The notes beneath the pieces were generated by a model that did not search any database, was not told where the DNA came from, and saw only the letters and a list, made by a program, of their open reading frames with translations. This document shows positions 16,801 to 26,569 of a stretch of 64,000 bases of DNA, one piece after another. Each line of letters starts with the position of its first letter. Position 1 is the stretch's first letter. Both the position numbers and the translations under genes were made by a program. This stretch comes from Corallococcus silvisoli (lineage in GTDB: Bacteria > Myxococcota > Myxococcia > Myxococcales > Myxococcaceae): positions 620,001 through 684,000 of the forward strand of contig NZ_JAAAPJ010000001.1 in assembly GCF_009909145.1 (NCBI RefSeq), given 5' to 3'.

Positions 16801-19800
16801 CGATTCCAGCCACATCGCCTCGGGAACGCCCGCTGAGCGGGGGACGAATCCGGAAGCGTCATCCTCCGTGCGCACCGCGGAAGAGGGCTCGGAGCGGGCG
16901 CAGTCGCAGCGCCAGGAGGCGCAACTCATCGCGCGCCGTGCGTGGCGAGAACTGGCCCAGCTCTATCTCAAGCGCGCGGACCGGGCGAAGGACGCGCCAG
17001 AGCGCGCCGAGGCCCTGACGCGGCTCGCGGAGGTGATGGAGAACGAGCTCCAGGACTCCGCGGGCGCCGCGCGCATGTACCGGGAGATCGTCGAGCTGAC
17101 GGGTGAGCGCACGGCCTTGCGCGAACAGGTGCGGCTGCTGTCCCAGCGCGAGGACGCATCGCTGGTGCGCCGAGCGCTCGATGACGCGATCTCTCGAGCG
17201 CGAACGTCGCGGGCCCGGGCCGTCGCGCTGCTGACGCGAGGCGAGCGGCAACTGAACATGGGCGCGCCCGCCAAGGCGCGCGTGGACTTCGAGGCGGCGG
17301 ATGCGCTCGTGCCGGGCATGTTGCCCGTGCTCGCGGGGCTCGTGCGCTGTGTCTCCGACGAGGAGCGCTTCGCCCAGGTCGAGCGGCTGCGCGCCGCCTG
17401 CGCCGCCGCGCCGCGCCGCGCACCGGACCGCCTGGATGCGTTGCGAGTGCTCGCGCAGGTCGCGGAGGAGTCGTTGGGCGACCTGCGCATCGCGCAGTGG
17501 GCCTGGGCCGAGGTGCTCGCGGAGAGCCCCGACAACGAGCAGCCCCGGGAGCACCTGCTCGCGCTCGCACGCCGGCTGGGGGACCTGCCCGCGCTCAGCC
17601 AGTTGCTGCACGCGCAGCTCGCCCGCGAGCCTCGGGGACCAGCCGCGCGCAAGGCGCACCTGGAGCGCGTGGCCACGCTGGAGGCCATGGGGGACGCGGG
17701 CGCGGCGCTGGCGGAGCTGCGCCAGGCGGTGCGCTTCGAGCCGGGGCACAAGGAGGCCTGGCTGTTGCTCGCGGACCGCTGCACCGAGCGCGAGCAGATG
17801 GGGGAGGCCGCCTGGGCGTTGGAGAACGCGGCCACCGCGACGGAGGACGACGAGGAGCGCCAGCACACGTGGGAGCGGCTCGCGCTCTTCTGCCGAGAGG
17901 TGTTGCACAACACCGACCGTGCTCGCACCTACGCGCGCCGCGCGGAGAGCCTGCGCAAATCCCGCGAGCAGCGGGCCCGTCCGCCGCCTCCTGAGCCTCC
18001 GCGCCCCGCGCCGCCACAGGCCAGCGGTATGCCTCCGCCGTCGGTGCTCGTGGCGCCGCCGGTCGCCACGGGGCGCGCGCCCGCGAATCGCAAGGACCTG
18101 TCCGACGAAGTGACGTCCAACACGGACGTCCAATCCTTGATGGGCGCTGAAGAGGCGCCGCCCGCGGAGGCGCCGGCGAAGCGTTCGTCCCGGACAAAGG
18201 AGGGTTCGGCCCGGAAGTCCGCGGACGCAGGCACGGCGTCGCCCACCGCCGCCAAGGCGCGGAAGGCACGGGCGACGGGTGAATCTCCGGAGGCGTCGGG
18301 GGCCGCCGCATCGCCCAAGGGGCGGGGCAAGGCCGCGTCCGCGAAGGCACCGTCGGGGAGCCAGGCTCCCGTGGGAGCCGCCGCAGCTGGCACCGGGGTC
18401 GCCGCTCCATCGAAAGCCTCGCAGGCAAGCCAGCCCCCAGTCGCGGATGCGTCGCTGGGTGCGGAAGCAGCTCGACGACCGAAGACGCCCTCAGGACGTC
18501 ATGACTCGGTGTCGGAACCCTCGCGGGGGGCGGAAGCCTCGCGTCAGCCGAAGTCCCCGTCGGGGAGCCATGCTCCCGTGGGAGCAGCCTCGGCAGGGAC
18601 GCCCGACCCGCGCCAGCCGAAGTCCCCGTCGGGGAGCCATGCTCCCGTGGGAACCGCGTCTGCGGGGACGGCCGCCCCACGCCAGCCGAAGTCGCCGTCC
18701 GGACGGCACGCGCCAGCAGGTGCCCCGTCACAGAATCCAGAAGCACAGCACGAGCCCCAGGCCACGGCGGGGCGGCCCGCCTCGGTGGCGAGCCCCACTC
18801 CGAAGGCGGAGGCCCCCCGTCGCGCCCCATCCGCGAAGGCCCCCACGGAGAGCCCTCCCTCGCTCGCGGAGGCCGTGCCGGGACCGAGCACCATGGCCCG
18901 GGCCTCGAAGCCCTCGCGCGGGACCTCGGCAAGCACGGGGCACGCCTCGGAAGCAGATACACCCGACCACCAATCCCGCGCCCCCGCCTCGCCCCGGGAA
19001 AGCACGACGGGATTCGGAGCCTCCCTTTCGCCAGAGGCGGAACGCGAGTCGCCACCGCCAGCCGCGTTCCCGCCCACGCCGCGAAAGGCGTCCGCCCCGA
19101 GCCCCACGGCCGCCGCGGATCGCGCGTCCGCCCCAGACGAAGGCGCCCCGCCCTCCGGGCCGTCCGCCCGTTCCTCCGGAGCCGCCAGGAACGCAGCGGG
19201 CACCCAGGTCCGCGAGGCCCTGCCCAACCCCCGCGTGGAGCGCGCCCCCCGCGCCGGTCACGCGCCCCGCGCCCCGCTGTCCGCCAGCGGCGTGGAGCCC
19301 CCGGCCGCCGCGGCCCGTGCTCCGCTGTCCGCCAGCGGCGTGGAACCCCCGGCCGCCGCGCCCCGCGCCATCGCTGGCGCCTCGCGTCCCGCCGCGCCAC
19401 CGGCCCGCGGCAGAGGCGCCCCTGAAGCACCGCCCTTCATTCCCACCCTCGACCAGATTCCGGACGAGGACGAGGACTCGGAGGAACTTGGCGGCGGGCC
19501 CGTGGAGGCCACGAGCGTCATCGCCTGGGAAGCGCCTCCCGGCCGCATGGACCCCGTGCGCCGCATCCACCGCGCCGGCCGTCCCGAAGGCACCGTCTCC
19601 GGCCCGGCCCCCACGCGCCCCCCGAGCGGAGGCCGCACCATCGTCGGCGCCGCCGAGACCCGCGAAACGCCCGCCGTCCCGGACGCCGCCGCCGCGCCGC
19701 CCGCCGAGGCCACCTCCGCGGAGCCGCTGGTCTTCAAGCTCGTGCGCGAGCGTCCGCTCGACCCGAAGCCCTACCGCGGCCTCGTGGACCACTTCGACCA

Positions 19801-20650
19801 GCGCGGCGACACCACCCGCGCCGCGCTCATGCGCGAGCTCGCCGACGCGCTCGATGCCCGCGACGTCTCCGCGCCCCGCGTCCAACGCGGCCCCCTGACC
19901 AACCAGGAGCGCGCGGGCCTGCGTCACCCGGGCCTGCGCACCCCGTCCGGTGAGCTGCTCGCGTGCGTGGGCATCGCCCTGTGCCGGCTGTTCCCGTCGC
20001 CCGCGCGCATCGCCAGCACCTCGGAGCCCCTGCGCGCCTCCGCGGGCCCGGGCGCCTCCGCCGTCCTGGACGCGCTCCACACCGTCGCGCGGTTGCTGGG
20101 CGTGCCGCTGCCCGAACTCGTCGCGGGCGACGACGACACCGCCCACATCACCCCGGTGCACACCACCGTCCCGCGCCTCGTCGTCGGCCGGCTCCTCGTC
20201 CAGCAGCCTCCGTCCACCGCGGAGCTGCGCTTCCACGCCGGCCGCGCCCTGTTCTCGCTGTCGCCGGACCTGCTCGCGCTGCGCGCCCTGCGCAAGGACC
20301 ACCTGCTGCGCGCGCTCGCGCTGCTGTCCTCCGTCCTCCGCAACCCCAAGGACGCCGGCGACGACGCCCGCGTGGTGCGCGAATCCCTCTCCCCCCGAGC
20401 CCTGGAGCGCGCCGCCCTGCTGATGGAGCCCGGCACGCGCGACTTCGACGCGACCCTGCTCGTCGCCGCCGCGCGCGACTCCGCCAATCGCGCGGGGCTC
20501 GTCGCCTGCGGAGGCCCCGGGCCCGCGCTCACCGTGCTGCGCGCCCGCCGTCCGCACGACTCGGAGCTGGAGGAGCTGGTCCGCTTCGCCGCCTCCGAGC
20601 GCTACCTCGCCCTGCGAGACCCCGCGGAAGCGGGCCGCTCCGGAGCCTGA
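13874..20650 (+). CDS. Giant TPR protein with repetitive disordered linkers (2,258 aa)
   Basis: Regions in order: an N-terminal helical repeat domain (about 20-160); a disordered Ser/Ala/Glu/Pro stretch (160-1010) containing a 20-residue tandem repeat (about 336-555); a TPR-like helical domain (about 1013-1366, with AEVMENELQDSAGAARMYREI and ELRQAVRFEPGHKEAWLLLAD); a second disordered Ala/Pro/Ser region (1370-1950) with 23- and 17-residue repeats; and a C-terminal folded domain (about 1951-2256) of unknown type. No signal peptide or membrane segment is seen, suggesting a cytoplasmic scaffold. Large TPR scaffolds occur in myxobacterial motility and polarity machines, but nothing here proves that role. 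ATG 13937 is an alternative start. Confidence 0.8.
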   Translation: MGGGRHGKGPGTPEPSLRGPGMASRGEDVRGAVAQVCRDAARLVREGQAARAYSGLVAASRSLPMTPRLAAVLVRCALKAGTERAVVTLLDAAMVSERGVVRREVRRQLSRVLRRTGQEARAAAVLNGLLMDAPDDARARFVLDVLRERVAKAKEEAARQHPGEDEESRTKTVEVSALALSDPELGNTVVEMPVVEMPVVAVPVSPVKAPRAVTVQVPLGEWAGLERAAARGPEFPWEDDGPGRARVVTPPEAARARVSGGGATAGALGGQGSLPPVLARSVESSPDAGRSAAPSSTSPVPDAELASRARAVASSGTSLPADGVQVMVGREAAASHKPTSADAARAWEAEPGVNSGEVALAAAARAWEAEPGVKSGESSLADMARASEVGTAAKSGESSLASAAQASEVGTAAKSVESSLADTARASEVGTAAKSVESSLADTARASEVGTAAKSVESSLADTARASEVGTAAKSVESSLADTARASEVGTAAKSVESSLADTARASEVGTAAKSVESSLADTARAPEVEPVAKSSESFLSDTARVSEGTRPGSSGVSSPVDGVPAPEEMPVAQSDGPSSTHATAASEEAATSRLREPVSADAEPLPGKSVIASSEPLSADMPSDVGTPFADASVSSPVDVAQASVQVATASSQDASSKGMHAPVERTAGENVSAASGGSASSDAALLSDVRTATAADASSPVHVPQALGEPSPFDGAAASEKHAVPTSNVSSPVDGVSAPEVKPAAAAAEPRVFEVTQAFGKKLVVAAEEPLSTDGARALDEKPMMAATGASPVGELPASDGNSEAASSAAPFTGEPKASAETPGAATLGPSHVPAAPDAVRVPGESSKALGEDGSTSESTPKVSGEDASTSKTQAPRAPGAVLVPGAPSTAFDEDEATSEITPPERVESEKAPSASALSRDEKPRAQPPASARRATVLVPAASNPAFEEEESTSEGVPPQVESDTPRSPSGPERDSSHIASGTPAERGTNPEASSSVRTAEEGSERAQSQRQEAQLIARRAWRELAQLYLKRADRAKDAPERAEALTRLAEVMENELQDSAGAARMYREIVELTGERTALREQVRLLSQREDASLVRRALDDAISRARTSRARAVALLTRGERQLNMGAPAKARVDFEAADALVPGMLPVLAGLVRCVSDEERFAQVERLRAACAAAPRRAPDRLDALRVLAQVAEESLGDLRIAQWAWAEVLAESPDNEQPREHLLALARRLGDLPALSQLLHAQLAREPRGPAARKAHLERVATLEAMGDAGAALAELRQAVRFEPGHKEAWLLLADRCTEREQMGEAAWALENAATATEDDEERQHTWERLALFCREVLHNTDRARTYARRAESLRKSREQRARPPPPEPPRPAPPQASGMPPPSVLVAPPVATGRAPANRKDLSDEVTSNTDVQSLMGAEEAPPAEAPAKRSSRTKEGSARKSADAGTASPTAAKARKARATGESPEASGAAASPKGRGKAASAKAPSGSQAPVGAAAAGTGVAAPSKASQASQPPVADASLGAEAARRPKTPSGRHDSVSEPSRGAEASRQPKSPSGSHAPVGAASAGTPDPRQPKSPSGSHAPVGTASAGTAAPRQPKSPSGRHAPAGAPSQNPEAQHEPQATAGRPASVASPTPKAEAPRRAPSAKAPTESPPSLAEAVPGPSTMARASKPSRGTSASTGHASEADTPDHQSRAPASPRESTTGFGASLSPEAERESPPPAAFPPTPRKASAPSPTAAADRASAPDEGAPPSGPSARSSGAARNAAGTQVREALPNPRVERAPRAGHAPRAPLSASGVEPPAAAARAPLSASGVEPPAAAPRAIAGASRPAAPPARGRGAPEAPPFIPTLDQIPDEDEDSEELGGGPVEATSVIAWEAPPGRMDPVRRIHRAGRPEGTVSGPAPTRPPSGGRTIVGAAETRETPAVPDAAAAPPAEATSAEPLVFKLVRERPLDPKPYRGLVDHFDQRGDTTRAALMRELADALDARDVSAPRVQRGPLTNQERAGLRHPGLRTPSGELLACVGIALCRLFPSPARIASTSEPLRASAGPGASAVLDALHTVARLLGVPLPELVAGDDDTAHITPVHTTVPRLVVGRLLVQQPPSTAELRFHAGRALFSLSPDLLALRALRKDHLLRALALLSSVLRNPKDAGDDARVVRESLSPRALERAALLMEPGTRDFDATLLVAAARDSANRAGLVACGGPGPALTVLRARRPHDSELEELVRFAASERYLALRDPAEAGRSGA
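14881..15540 (+). repeat. 60-bp coding minisatellite (11 units)
   Basis: Eleven tandem 60-bp units encode a 20-residue repeat (core ARASEVGTAAKSVESSLAD). Five consecutive units, 15121-15420, are identical base for base; the flanking units decay progressively. The length is a multiple of three, so unit gain or loss keeps the frame. Confidence 0.95.
18545..18751 (+). repeat. 69-bp coding tandem repeat (3 units)
   Basis: Units begin at 18545, 18614 and 18683 and encode a 23-residue repeat around QPKSPSGSHAPVG. A degenerate copy lies near 18347. Confidence 0.85.
19266..19367 (+). repeat. 51-bp coding duplication
   Basis: Two near-identical adjacent 51-bp segments encode APLSASGVEPPAAA plus a short variable end. 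In frame within the giant TPR gene. Confidence 0.75.
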
Positions 20651-20652
20651 GC

Positions 20653-20672
20653 GCGCGGGGCGCCGCCCGCGC
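20653..20672. terminator. Hairpin between convergent TPR and barrel genes
   Basis: GCGCGGG and CCCGCGC form a perfect 7-bp stem with a 6-base loop in the 25-bp gap between two convergent stops. Confidence 0.4.
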
Positions 20673-20675
20673 CCC

Positions 20676-21542
20676 TCAGTTCACCGAGACGCGCAGCGTG
20701 AGCGCCAGCAGCCGCCCGTTCAGCCCGCCCAGGTCGTGCTGGTACGCGAGGTCCACGCCGCCGCCGCCGGGTGACAGGAAGCCCAGGCCCGCGGTCACCC
20801 GCGAGACCTTCTGGAAGCCGTCGTACGTGTAGCCCACCCGCACCGGAACGACCTCGTTCAGGATGTACTCGACGCCCGCGTTGTACGTGAGCACCGCCGA
20901 GTCACGCGACTCGAAGTCCCCTCGCACGTCCAGCGCCACCACCGTGGCCTGCCCCACGTAGCCCGCGTGCGCGGAGAAGTAGCGCGTCAGCTCCACGTTG
21001 TCCGTGTCGATGAGGTTGTACCCCGCCACGCCCAGCGTCAGCTGTTCGGTCAACCGCATCAGCACCCCCGCGTCCAGCGTGATGGAGTTCGCGAAGCGCG
21101 ACTGACCGTTCAACCGCAGGTAGTGCCCCGACATGCCGATGAGCAGCGACTGTCCCAGCGGCAGCGCCGCGCCCAACGTGCTCAGGTTCGCCGTCGTCCG
21201 CGTCCCGCCGCGCCCCAGGGACAGCCAGTGGTAGTCCACCCCCAACGCCAGCCGGCCGCTGCTGGAGTCCGCCAGGGTGACGCCCAGGAAGCCCTGCTTG
21301 TTGCGCGGGTCGTACGCCCCCGTGCCCTCGATGCGGTAGGCCGGAAACAGCGCCATGGCCGCCGGATTACCCAGGAGTGCATCCGCACCCAGGCCCGTGG
21401 CCCGAAAGGCGCTGCCCATGCCCAGGGACCGTGCATTCGCGATGTTGCGCAGCTCGTCGGCGGGTTCGCCAGCGGCCCGGGCGACGACGGGGAGCACGGA
21501 CAGCGTCAACGACAGGGCGGCAAGGATGGCACGGAGCGGCAT
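20676..21542 (-). CDS. PorV/UPF0164-like outer-membrane barrel protein
   Basis: 288 residues. The signal peptide ends near VVARAAG (about residue 24). The segment NIANARSLGMGSAFRATGLGADALLGNPAAMALFP is the conserved beginning of PorV/PorQ and UPF0164 proteins, which form FadL-like barrels. Repeated barrel strands follow, ending LLALTLRVSVN. In Bacteroidetes, PorV works in protein secretion; here no secretion genes are adjacent, so the function is open. The ATG at 21542 has no Shine-Dalgarno site but TAGATT lies 10 bases upstream. Divergent from galU with 60 bp between the start codons. Confidence 0.8.
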   Translation of the reverse strand: MPLRAILAALSLTLSVLPVVARAAGEPADELRNIANARSLGMGSAFRATGLGADALLGNPAAMALFPAYRIEGTGAYDPRNKQGFLGVTLADSSSGRLALGVDYHWLSLGRGGTRTTANLSTLGAALPLGQSLLIGMSGHYLRLNGQSRFANSITLDAGVLMRLTEQLTLGVAGYNLIDTDNVELTRYFSAHAGYVGQATVVALDVRGDFESRDSAVLTYNAGVEYILNEVVPVRVGYTYDGFQKVSRVTAGLGFLSPGGGGVDLAYQHDLGGLNGRLLALTLRVSVN

Positions 21543-21552
21543 GGCGCCAGGG

Positions 21553-21593
21553 AATCTATCCGGCTTGCTGGGGTTCTGGGCCACCAATAGATT
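21553..21593. promoter_or_regulatory. Back-to-back promoters of the PorV-like gene and galU
   Basis: Plus strand: TTGCTG (21565-21570), 17 bases, TAGATT (21588-21593), 9 bases, galU ATG. Minus strand: TAGATT (21553-21558), 10 bases, ATG of the barrel gene. The two -10 boxes are part of a nearly symmetrical arrangement, each reading TAGATTCC. Confidence 0.5.
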
Positions 21594-21602
21594 CCTCGCC
21601 CC

Positions 21603-22501
<899 letters not shown>

Positions 22502-22505
<4 letters not shown>

Positions 22506-23257
22506 AGCGTCTCATCGCCGTGTCCGCAGTCCTCGTCTCTCTCGCCGCCGGCGCCTACGTGCTGCCCGGTGGCTCCATCCTGCGGCGCATGGTCGCCGCG
22601 CGGGAGGAGAAGCACCTGTCGGCCTTCCGGGTGGAGGGCTCCGTCATCTTCTCCTCCACCGCCGTGCCAGAGGCGGGGGCCGCCCTCAACGTCACCTCCG
22701 ACCGCCCGGAGCTCCAGGGCGACGGCGTGCTGAGCGTGAAGATTCCCGGCCGCTGCCGCTTCGACGCCACCTCGCCCGAAAGCAGCAACAAGGCCGCGTC
22801 GGTGCTGGCCTCCGGCAGGAAGCGCGTGGAGGGCAAGGAGGTGGCCGCCATCTCCGTGCTCGTCACCCAGGTGTGCGCCATCCTCGCGCAGGACTCCGGC
22901 AGCGTGCAGGAGACCCGGCTCGCCCAGGAGGCGTACCTCCAGGGACTGGGCGTCAACACGAAGCTCACCTCGCTCGCGCGCTTCAGCGGCGAGGTGGCCT
23001 TCGTCCTGGGCGACCCCGCTGAAGGCAAGCCCCAGTTCTGGGTCTACAAGGACGCCTTCCGGCCCGCGCGCCTGCGCTACGCGGACCCGGCGGGCACGGC
23101 CTGGGATGTGCGCTTCGTGGACTACGCGTCGCCGGCCACCGGGGACTGGATGCCCCGCACGGTGGAGGTCTGGCGCGCGGGACAGCGCGTGCTGCGCTTC
23201 ACCGCGCTCAAGGCGGACAACCGCTCGGCGGTGTCGGACAAGCTCTTCACGCCGTAG
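22502..23257 (+). CDS. Exported hypothetical protein coupled to galU
   Basis: 251 residues from a GTG that overlaps the galU stop by four bases. The N terminus (MKRLIAVSAVLVSLAAGAYV) is a signal peptide or anchor. The mature protein is a soluble beta-rich domain with a segment reading FWVYKDAFRPARLRYAD and FVDYASPATGDWMPRTVEVW, typical of envelope proteins related to LolA/outer-membrane lipoprotein-sorting folds, though not firmly assignable. Coupling to galU hints at a role in surface polysaccharide or envelope assembly; this is inference only. Confidence 0.75.
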
Positions 23258-23283
23258 CGGCGCCGCTTCGAATCGCTTGCCGT

Positions 23284-23313
23284 GGGCGGGACTCGCGGTT
23301 GAAAGTCCCGCCC
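23284..23313 (+). terminator. Hairpin after the galU operon
   Basis: GGGCGGGACT and AGTCCCGCCC form a perfect 10-bp stem with a 10-base loop, 26 bases after the stop codon. No T tract follows. Confidence 0.45.
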
Positions 23314-23360
23314 GCCCCGAAGCTCGGATTCCCCTGGCTTCCGGTGCGGAGGCGATTCAC

Positions 23361-23969
23361 ATGAAGCTCTATGGCAGCCCGTTCAGCACCTGCACCCGCA
23401 AGGTCCTCGTGGCGCTGGGGGAGAAGGGCCACGAGGTCGAGTTCATCCACATCGACCTGATGAAGGGCGAGCAGAAGACGCCCGCGCACCTGGCGCGCCA
23501 GCCCTTCGGCGTGGTGCCCGCGCTGGAGACGGACGACGGCTTCGTGATGTACGAGTCGCGCGCCATCATCCGCTTCCTGGACCGCACCCTGCCGGGTCCG
23601 GCGCTGACGCCCGCGGACCCCAAGAGCTATGCGCTCATGGAGCAGTTCATGGGCGTGGAGCAGTCCTACTTCTCCCCCCCGGCGATGAAGATCGTCATGG
23701 AGCGCTTCCGGGGCACCAACGACGAGGCGAACATCGCCAAGGGCCGCGAAGGTGTGCTGAAGCCCCTGGAGGTCATCGACGCGGTGCTCGCGAAGCAGCC
23801 GTTCCTCGCGGGCAAGGACTTCTCGCTCGCGGAGATCTGTTGGGCGCCGTACGTGGACTACCTCTTCGCCATGGGCGAGCAGGGCCTCATCGCCCCGCAC
23901 AAGAACGTGATGGCCTGGTGGGACCGCGTGTCCAGCCGGCCGTCGGTGAAGAAGGCCTTCGGCAAGTAG
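23361..23969 (+). CDS. Glutathione S-transferase family protein
   Basis: 202 residues, normal for a cytosolic GST. The thioredoxin-like N-terminal domain begins MKLYGSPFSTCTRKVLVALG, with Ser/Cys candidates for glutathione activation, and contains FGVVPALETDDGFVMYESRAI, the conserved cis-Pro and glutathione-binding ES pair. The helical C-terminal domain has AGKDFSLAEICWAPYVDYLF. It resembles plant phi-class enzymes; the substrate is unknown. GGAGG lies 8-10 bases before ATG 23361. A stem-loop ends the unit. Confidence 0.9.
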   Translation: MKLYGSPFSTCTRKVLVALGEKGHEVEFIHIDLMKGEQKTPAHLARQPFGVVPALETDDGFVMYESRAIIRFLDRTLPGPALTPADPKSYALMEQFMGVEQSYFSPPAMKIVMERFRGTNDEANIAKGREGVLKPLEVIDAVLAKQPFLAGKDFSLAEICWAPYVDYLFAMGEQGLIAPHKNVMAWWDRVSSRPSVKKAFGK

Positions 23970-24014
23970 CCGCGCGACCGTCTGCCTTCCGCCGCGCTCC
24001 AGCGGCAGGCGACC

Positions 24015-24056
24015 GGGCCTCTTCCGCCTCCCTGGTTCCAGGGGCGGGAGGGGCCC
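24015..24056 (+). terminator. Imperfect long hairpin after the GST gene
   Basis: A roughly 20-bp arm with a few mismatches is centred on CCTGG-TT-CCAGG and ends in GGGCCC, followed by TTCGCGTTT. The rest of the 337-bp gap 23970-24306 holds the priA promoter and nothing else I can identify. Confidence 0.5.
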
Positions 24057-24290
24057 TTCGCGTTTCCCAAAGGCCCCTGCATGTCAGACGCCCCGGGCAC
24101 AGTGGATCCCGGGTGCAGGACGGACGGGGTCGGGGAGCAGGCGGCAAGAGGGTGCGGTCATGGAGCAGGAGCACTTCGCGCTGGGCGGTTTCACGCGGAC
24201 GCAGGGAGAGGTTTCCTCTCGCGGTTCCATCCCCTTGCGGACGCGCCGTACGGAAGTGGGAAGGGAACTGTCGCAGCGGGAGCACGCCGC

Positions 24291-24296
24291 TACAGT
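24291..24296 (+). promoter_or_regulatory. priA -10 box (leaderless type)
   Basis: TACAGT ends 10 bases before the GTG start of priA. The -35 region (CTGTCG, 17 bases upstream) is weak. Confidence 0.35.
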
Positions 24297-24306
24297 GCGC
24301 CCCGTC

Positions 24307-26553
24307 GTGAGTGCCACCCCCGCCCTCCTTGCGTCCGTCGCCGTGGGCCGCCCCGTGCGCGGGGAGTTCACCTACCTGGTCCCAGAGGCGCTCGCGGGCC
24401 AGCTGGCCCCCGGCCAGCGCGTGCTCGTGCCCTTCGGCCGCGGCATGGCGCTGGGCTTCTACCTGGGGCCGGCCCAGGCGCCGGTGGAGGGCGGCGTGCG
24501 GCTCAAGCCCATCCAGCGCGTGCTGGAGGACTCGCCCTCGCTGCCCAAGGACCTCATCGCGCTGCTGCGCTTCGCCGCCGAGCACTACCGCTACCCGCTG
24601 GGGGAGGTCATCCGGGGCGCGCTGCCGCCGGGCCTCTCCACCGCGGTGGATGAGAAGGCGGCGAAGGCGGACGTGCAGTTCTTCGTCGAAGCGCTCGTCA
24701 CGGAGGTGCCTCCGCTGCTCGCCCGGGCCCCGGCCCAGGCCGCCGTGCTCCAGTACCTCCTGGCGGTGGGAGGACGCGCGCCGCTGGAGGAGGTGACGCA
24801 CGCCATCCCCGGCGCGCGCGAGACGCTCAAGAAGCTGGCGACGCGCAAGATGGTGAAGTGGGTGGAGGTGACGCTGGAGCCTGGCGTGCGCGAGGGGCTG
24901 GTGCAGAACCGCCCGGACCGGCTCACCCCGGAGCAGGACACGGCGGTGCGGGAGCTCCAGGCCGCCGTCGACGTGGGCGGCTTCCAGCCGTACCTCCTGC
25001 ACGGCGTCACCGGCAGCGGCAAGACGGAGGTGTATCTGCGCGCGGTGGAGCACACGCTCGCGCGGGGCCTGGGCAGCCTGGTGCTGGTTCCTGAAATCGC
25101 GCTGACGCCGCAGCTCGTAGGGCGCTTCCGCAGCCGCTTCGGCGGGGACGTGGCGGTGCTGCACTCGGGGCTGAAGGACCGGGAGCGGCTGTTCCACTGG
25201 CAGGCGCTGCGCAAGGGCACGGTGAAGATCGCCGTGGGCGTCCGCTCGGCCGTGTTCGCGCCGGTGGAGCACCTGGGACTCATCGTCGTGGACGAGGAGC
25301 ACGACCCGTCCTTCAAGCAGGATGAGAAGCTGCGCTACCAGGCGCGCGACCTCGCCGTGGTGCGCGGCAAGCAGGCCTCGGCGGTGGTGGTGCTGGGCTC
25401 GGCCACGCCCTCGCTGGAGACGCTCCAGAACACCCGCTCCGGGCGCTACAAGCTGCTGGAGCTGCGAAACCGGGTGGATGACCGGCCCATGCCCACCATC
25501 AACCTGGTCGACCTGCGCGTGGAGCGTCCGCGCGAGGGCCAGGTGACGGAAGAGGCGCCCATCCTGAGCCCGCAGATGCTCCAGGCCATGGAGGAGACGG
25601 TGGCCAAGGGGCAGCAGGTCATCCTGTTCCTCAACCGCCGGGGCCACAGCACCATCCTGCTGTGCGAGGTGTGCGGCCTGTCGCTCAAGTGCCACGACTG
25701 TGACGTGTGCTTGACGCACCACCGCTCGCAGAACCGGGTGGTGTGCCACTACTGCGGCGTCGCGTTCCCCGTGCCGGACCGCTGCCGCGAGTGCACGGGT
25801 CCGTTGCTCAAGCTGGGCATCGGCACCGAGCGCGTGGAGGCGGAGGTCCTGGAGCGGATGCCGCACGCACGCGTGGCGCGGCTGGACCGGGACTCGGCCA
25901 CGAGCGCGGAGCGGCTGACGGAGCTCCTGGCGTCGTTCGCGCGCCGGGAAATCGACGTGCTGGTGGGCACGCAGATGGTCGCCAAGGGGCACGACTTCCC
26001 GGGCGTGACGCTGGTGTGCGTCGTGATGGCGGACACGTCGCTGGCGATTCCCGATTTCCGAGCCGCTGAGCGGACCTTCCATTTGTTGACCCAGGTGGCG
26101 GGGCGGGCGGGGCGGGGGAAGGACCCGGGGCGGGTGTTGGTGCAGACCTACAATCCAGACGCGGAGCCGGTGAAGCGGGTGCTGGCGCACGACTTCGACG
26201 GGTTCTCGAATCAGGAGCTGGAGTGGCGCAAGGCGTTGGCCTATCCGCCCTTCGCGAGGATGGCGGCCGTCCGGCTGGAGGGGGAGCACCCCGAGCAGAC
26301 CGCGGGCGTGGCGCGCTTCCTGGGCAACCTGGTGGGGCGGCACATGCCGCCGGCCTCGGCGGGGGTGCGGTTGCTGGGGCCGGCCCTGGCGCCCATCGCC
26401 CGCATCCGGGGGAAGACGCGCTGGCAGCTGCTCCTGAAGGCGCCGACGCATGCGGCGCTCGCCCCATTGCTCGCCCGGCTGGAGGCGGCGTTGGCGGATG
26501 TGCCCAACGGGGTGAAGGTCGTGATCGACGTGGATCCCGGGGCCATGCTGTAG
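24307..26553 (+). CDS. priA: Primosomal replication-restart helicase PriA
   Basis: 748 residues from GTG 24307. The frame is open further upstream, but only from this GTG does the N terminus match PriA ([20 protein letters not shown], then [11 protein letters not shown]). The helicase core has Walker [13 protein letters not shown], the DEEHD box, and [10 protein letters not shown]. The zinc-binding insertion has eight Cys in the pattern [16 protein letters not shown] ... [17 protein letters not shown]. The C-terminal domain ends with [14 protein letters not shown]. It reloads the replisome at stalled forks. The stop codon is followed 16 bases later by the giant coiled-coil gene. Confidence 0.96.
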   Translation: MSATPALLASVAVGRPVRGEFTYLVPEALAGQLAPGQRVLVPFGRGMALGFYLGPAQAPVEGGVRLKPIQRVLEDSPSLPKDLIALLRFAAEHYRYPLGEVIRGALPPGLSTAVDEKAAKADVQFFVEALVTEVPPLLARAPAQAAVLQYLLAVGGRAPLEEVTHAIPGARETLKKLATRKMVKWVEVTLEPGVREGLVQNRPDRLTPEQDTAVRELQAAVDVGGFQPYLLHGVTGSGKTEVYLRAVEHTLARGLGSLVLVPEIALTPQLVGRFRSRFGGDVAVLHSGLKDRERLFHWQALRKGTVKIAVGVRSAVFAPVEHLGLIVVDEEHDPSFKQDEKLRYQARDLAVVRGKQASAVVVLGSATPSLETLQNTRSGRYKLLELRNRVDDRPMPTINLVDLRVERPREGQVTEEAPILSPQMLQAMEETVAKGQQVILFLNRRGHSTILLCEVCGLSLKCHDCDVCLTHHRSQNRVVCHYCGVAFPVPDRCRECTGPLLKLGIGTERVEAEVLERMPHARVARLDRDSATSAERLTELLASFARREIDVLVGTQMVAKGHDFPGVTLVCVVMADTSLAIPDFRAAERTFHLLTQVAGRAGRGKDPGRVLVQTYNPDAEPVKRVLAHDFDGFSNQELEWRKALAYPPFARMAAVRLEGEHPEQTAGVARFLGNLVGRHMPPASAGVRLLGPALAPIARIRGKTRWQLLLKAPTHAALAPLLARLEAALADVPNGVKVVIDVDPGAML

Positions 26554-26569
26554 ACTCCGCGGCTCCCCC

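Noticed and set aside
24160..24306. 49-residue N-terminal extension of PriA
   Set aside because: The extension has no similarity to PriA and lies across the predicted promoter; the family match begins directly after GTG 24307.
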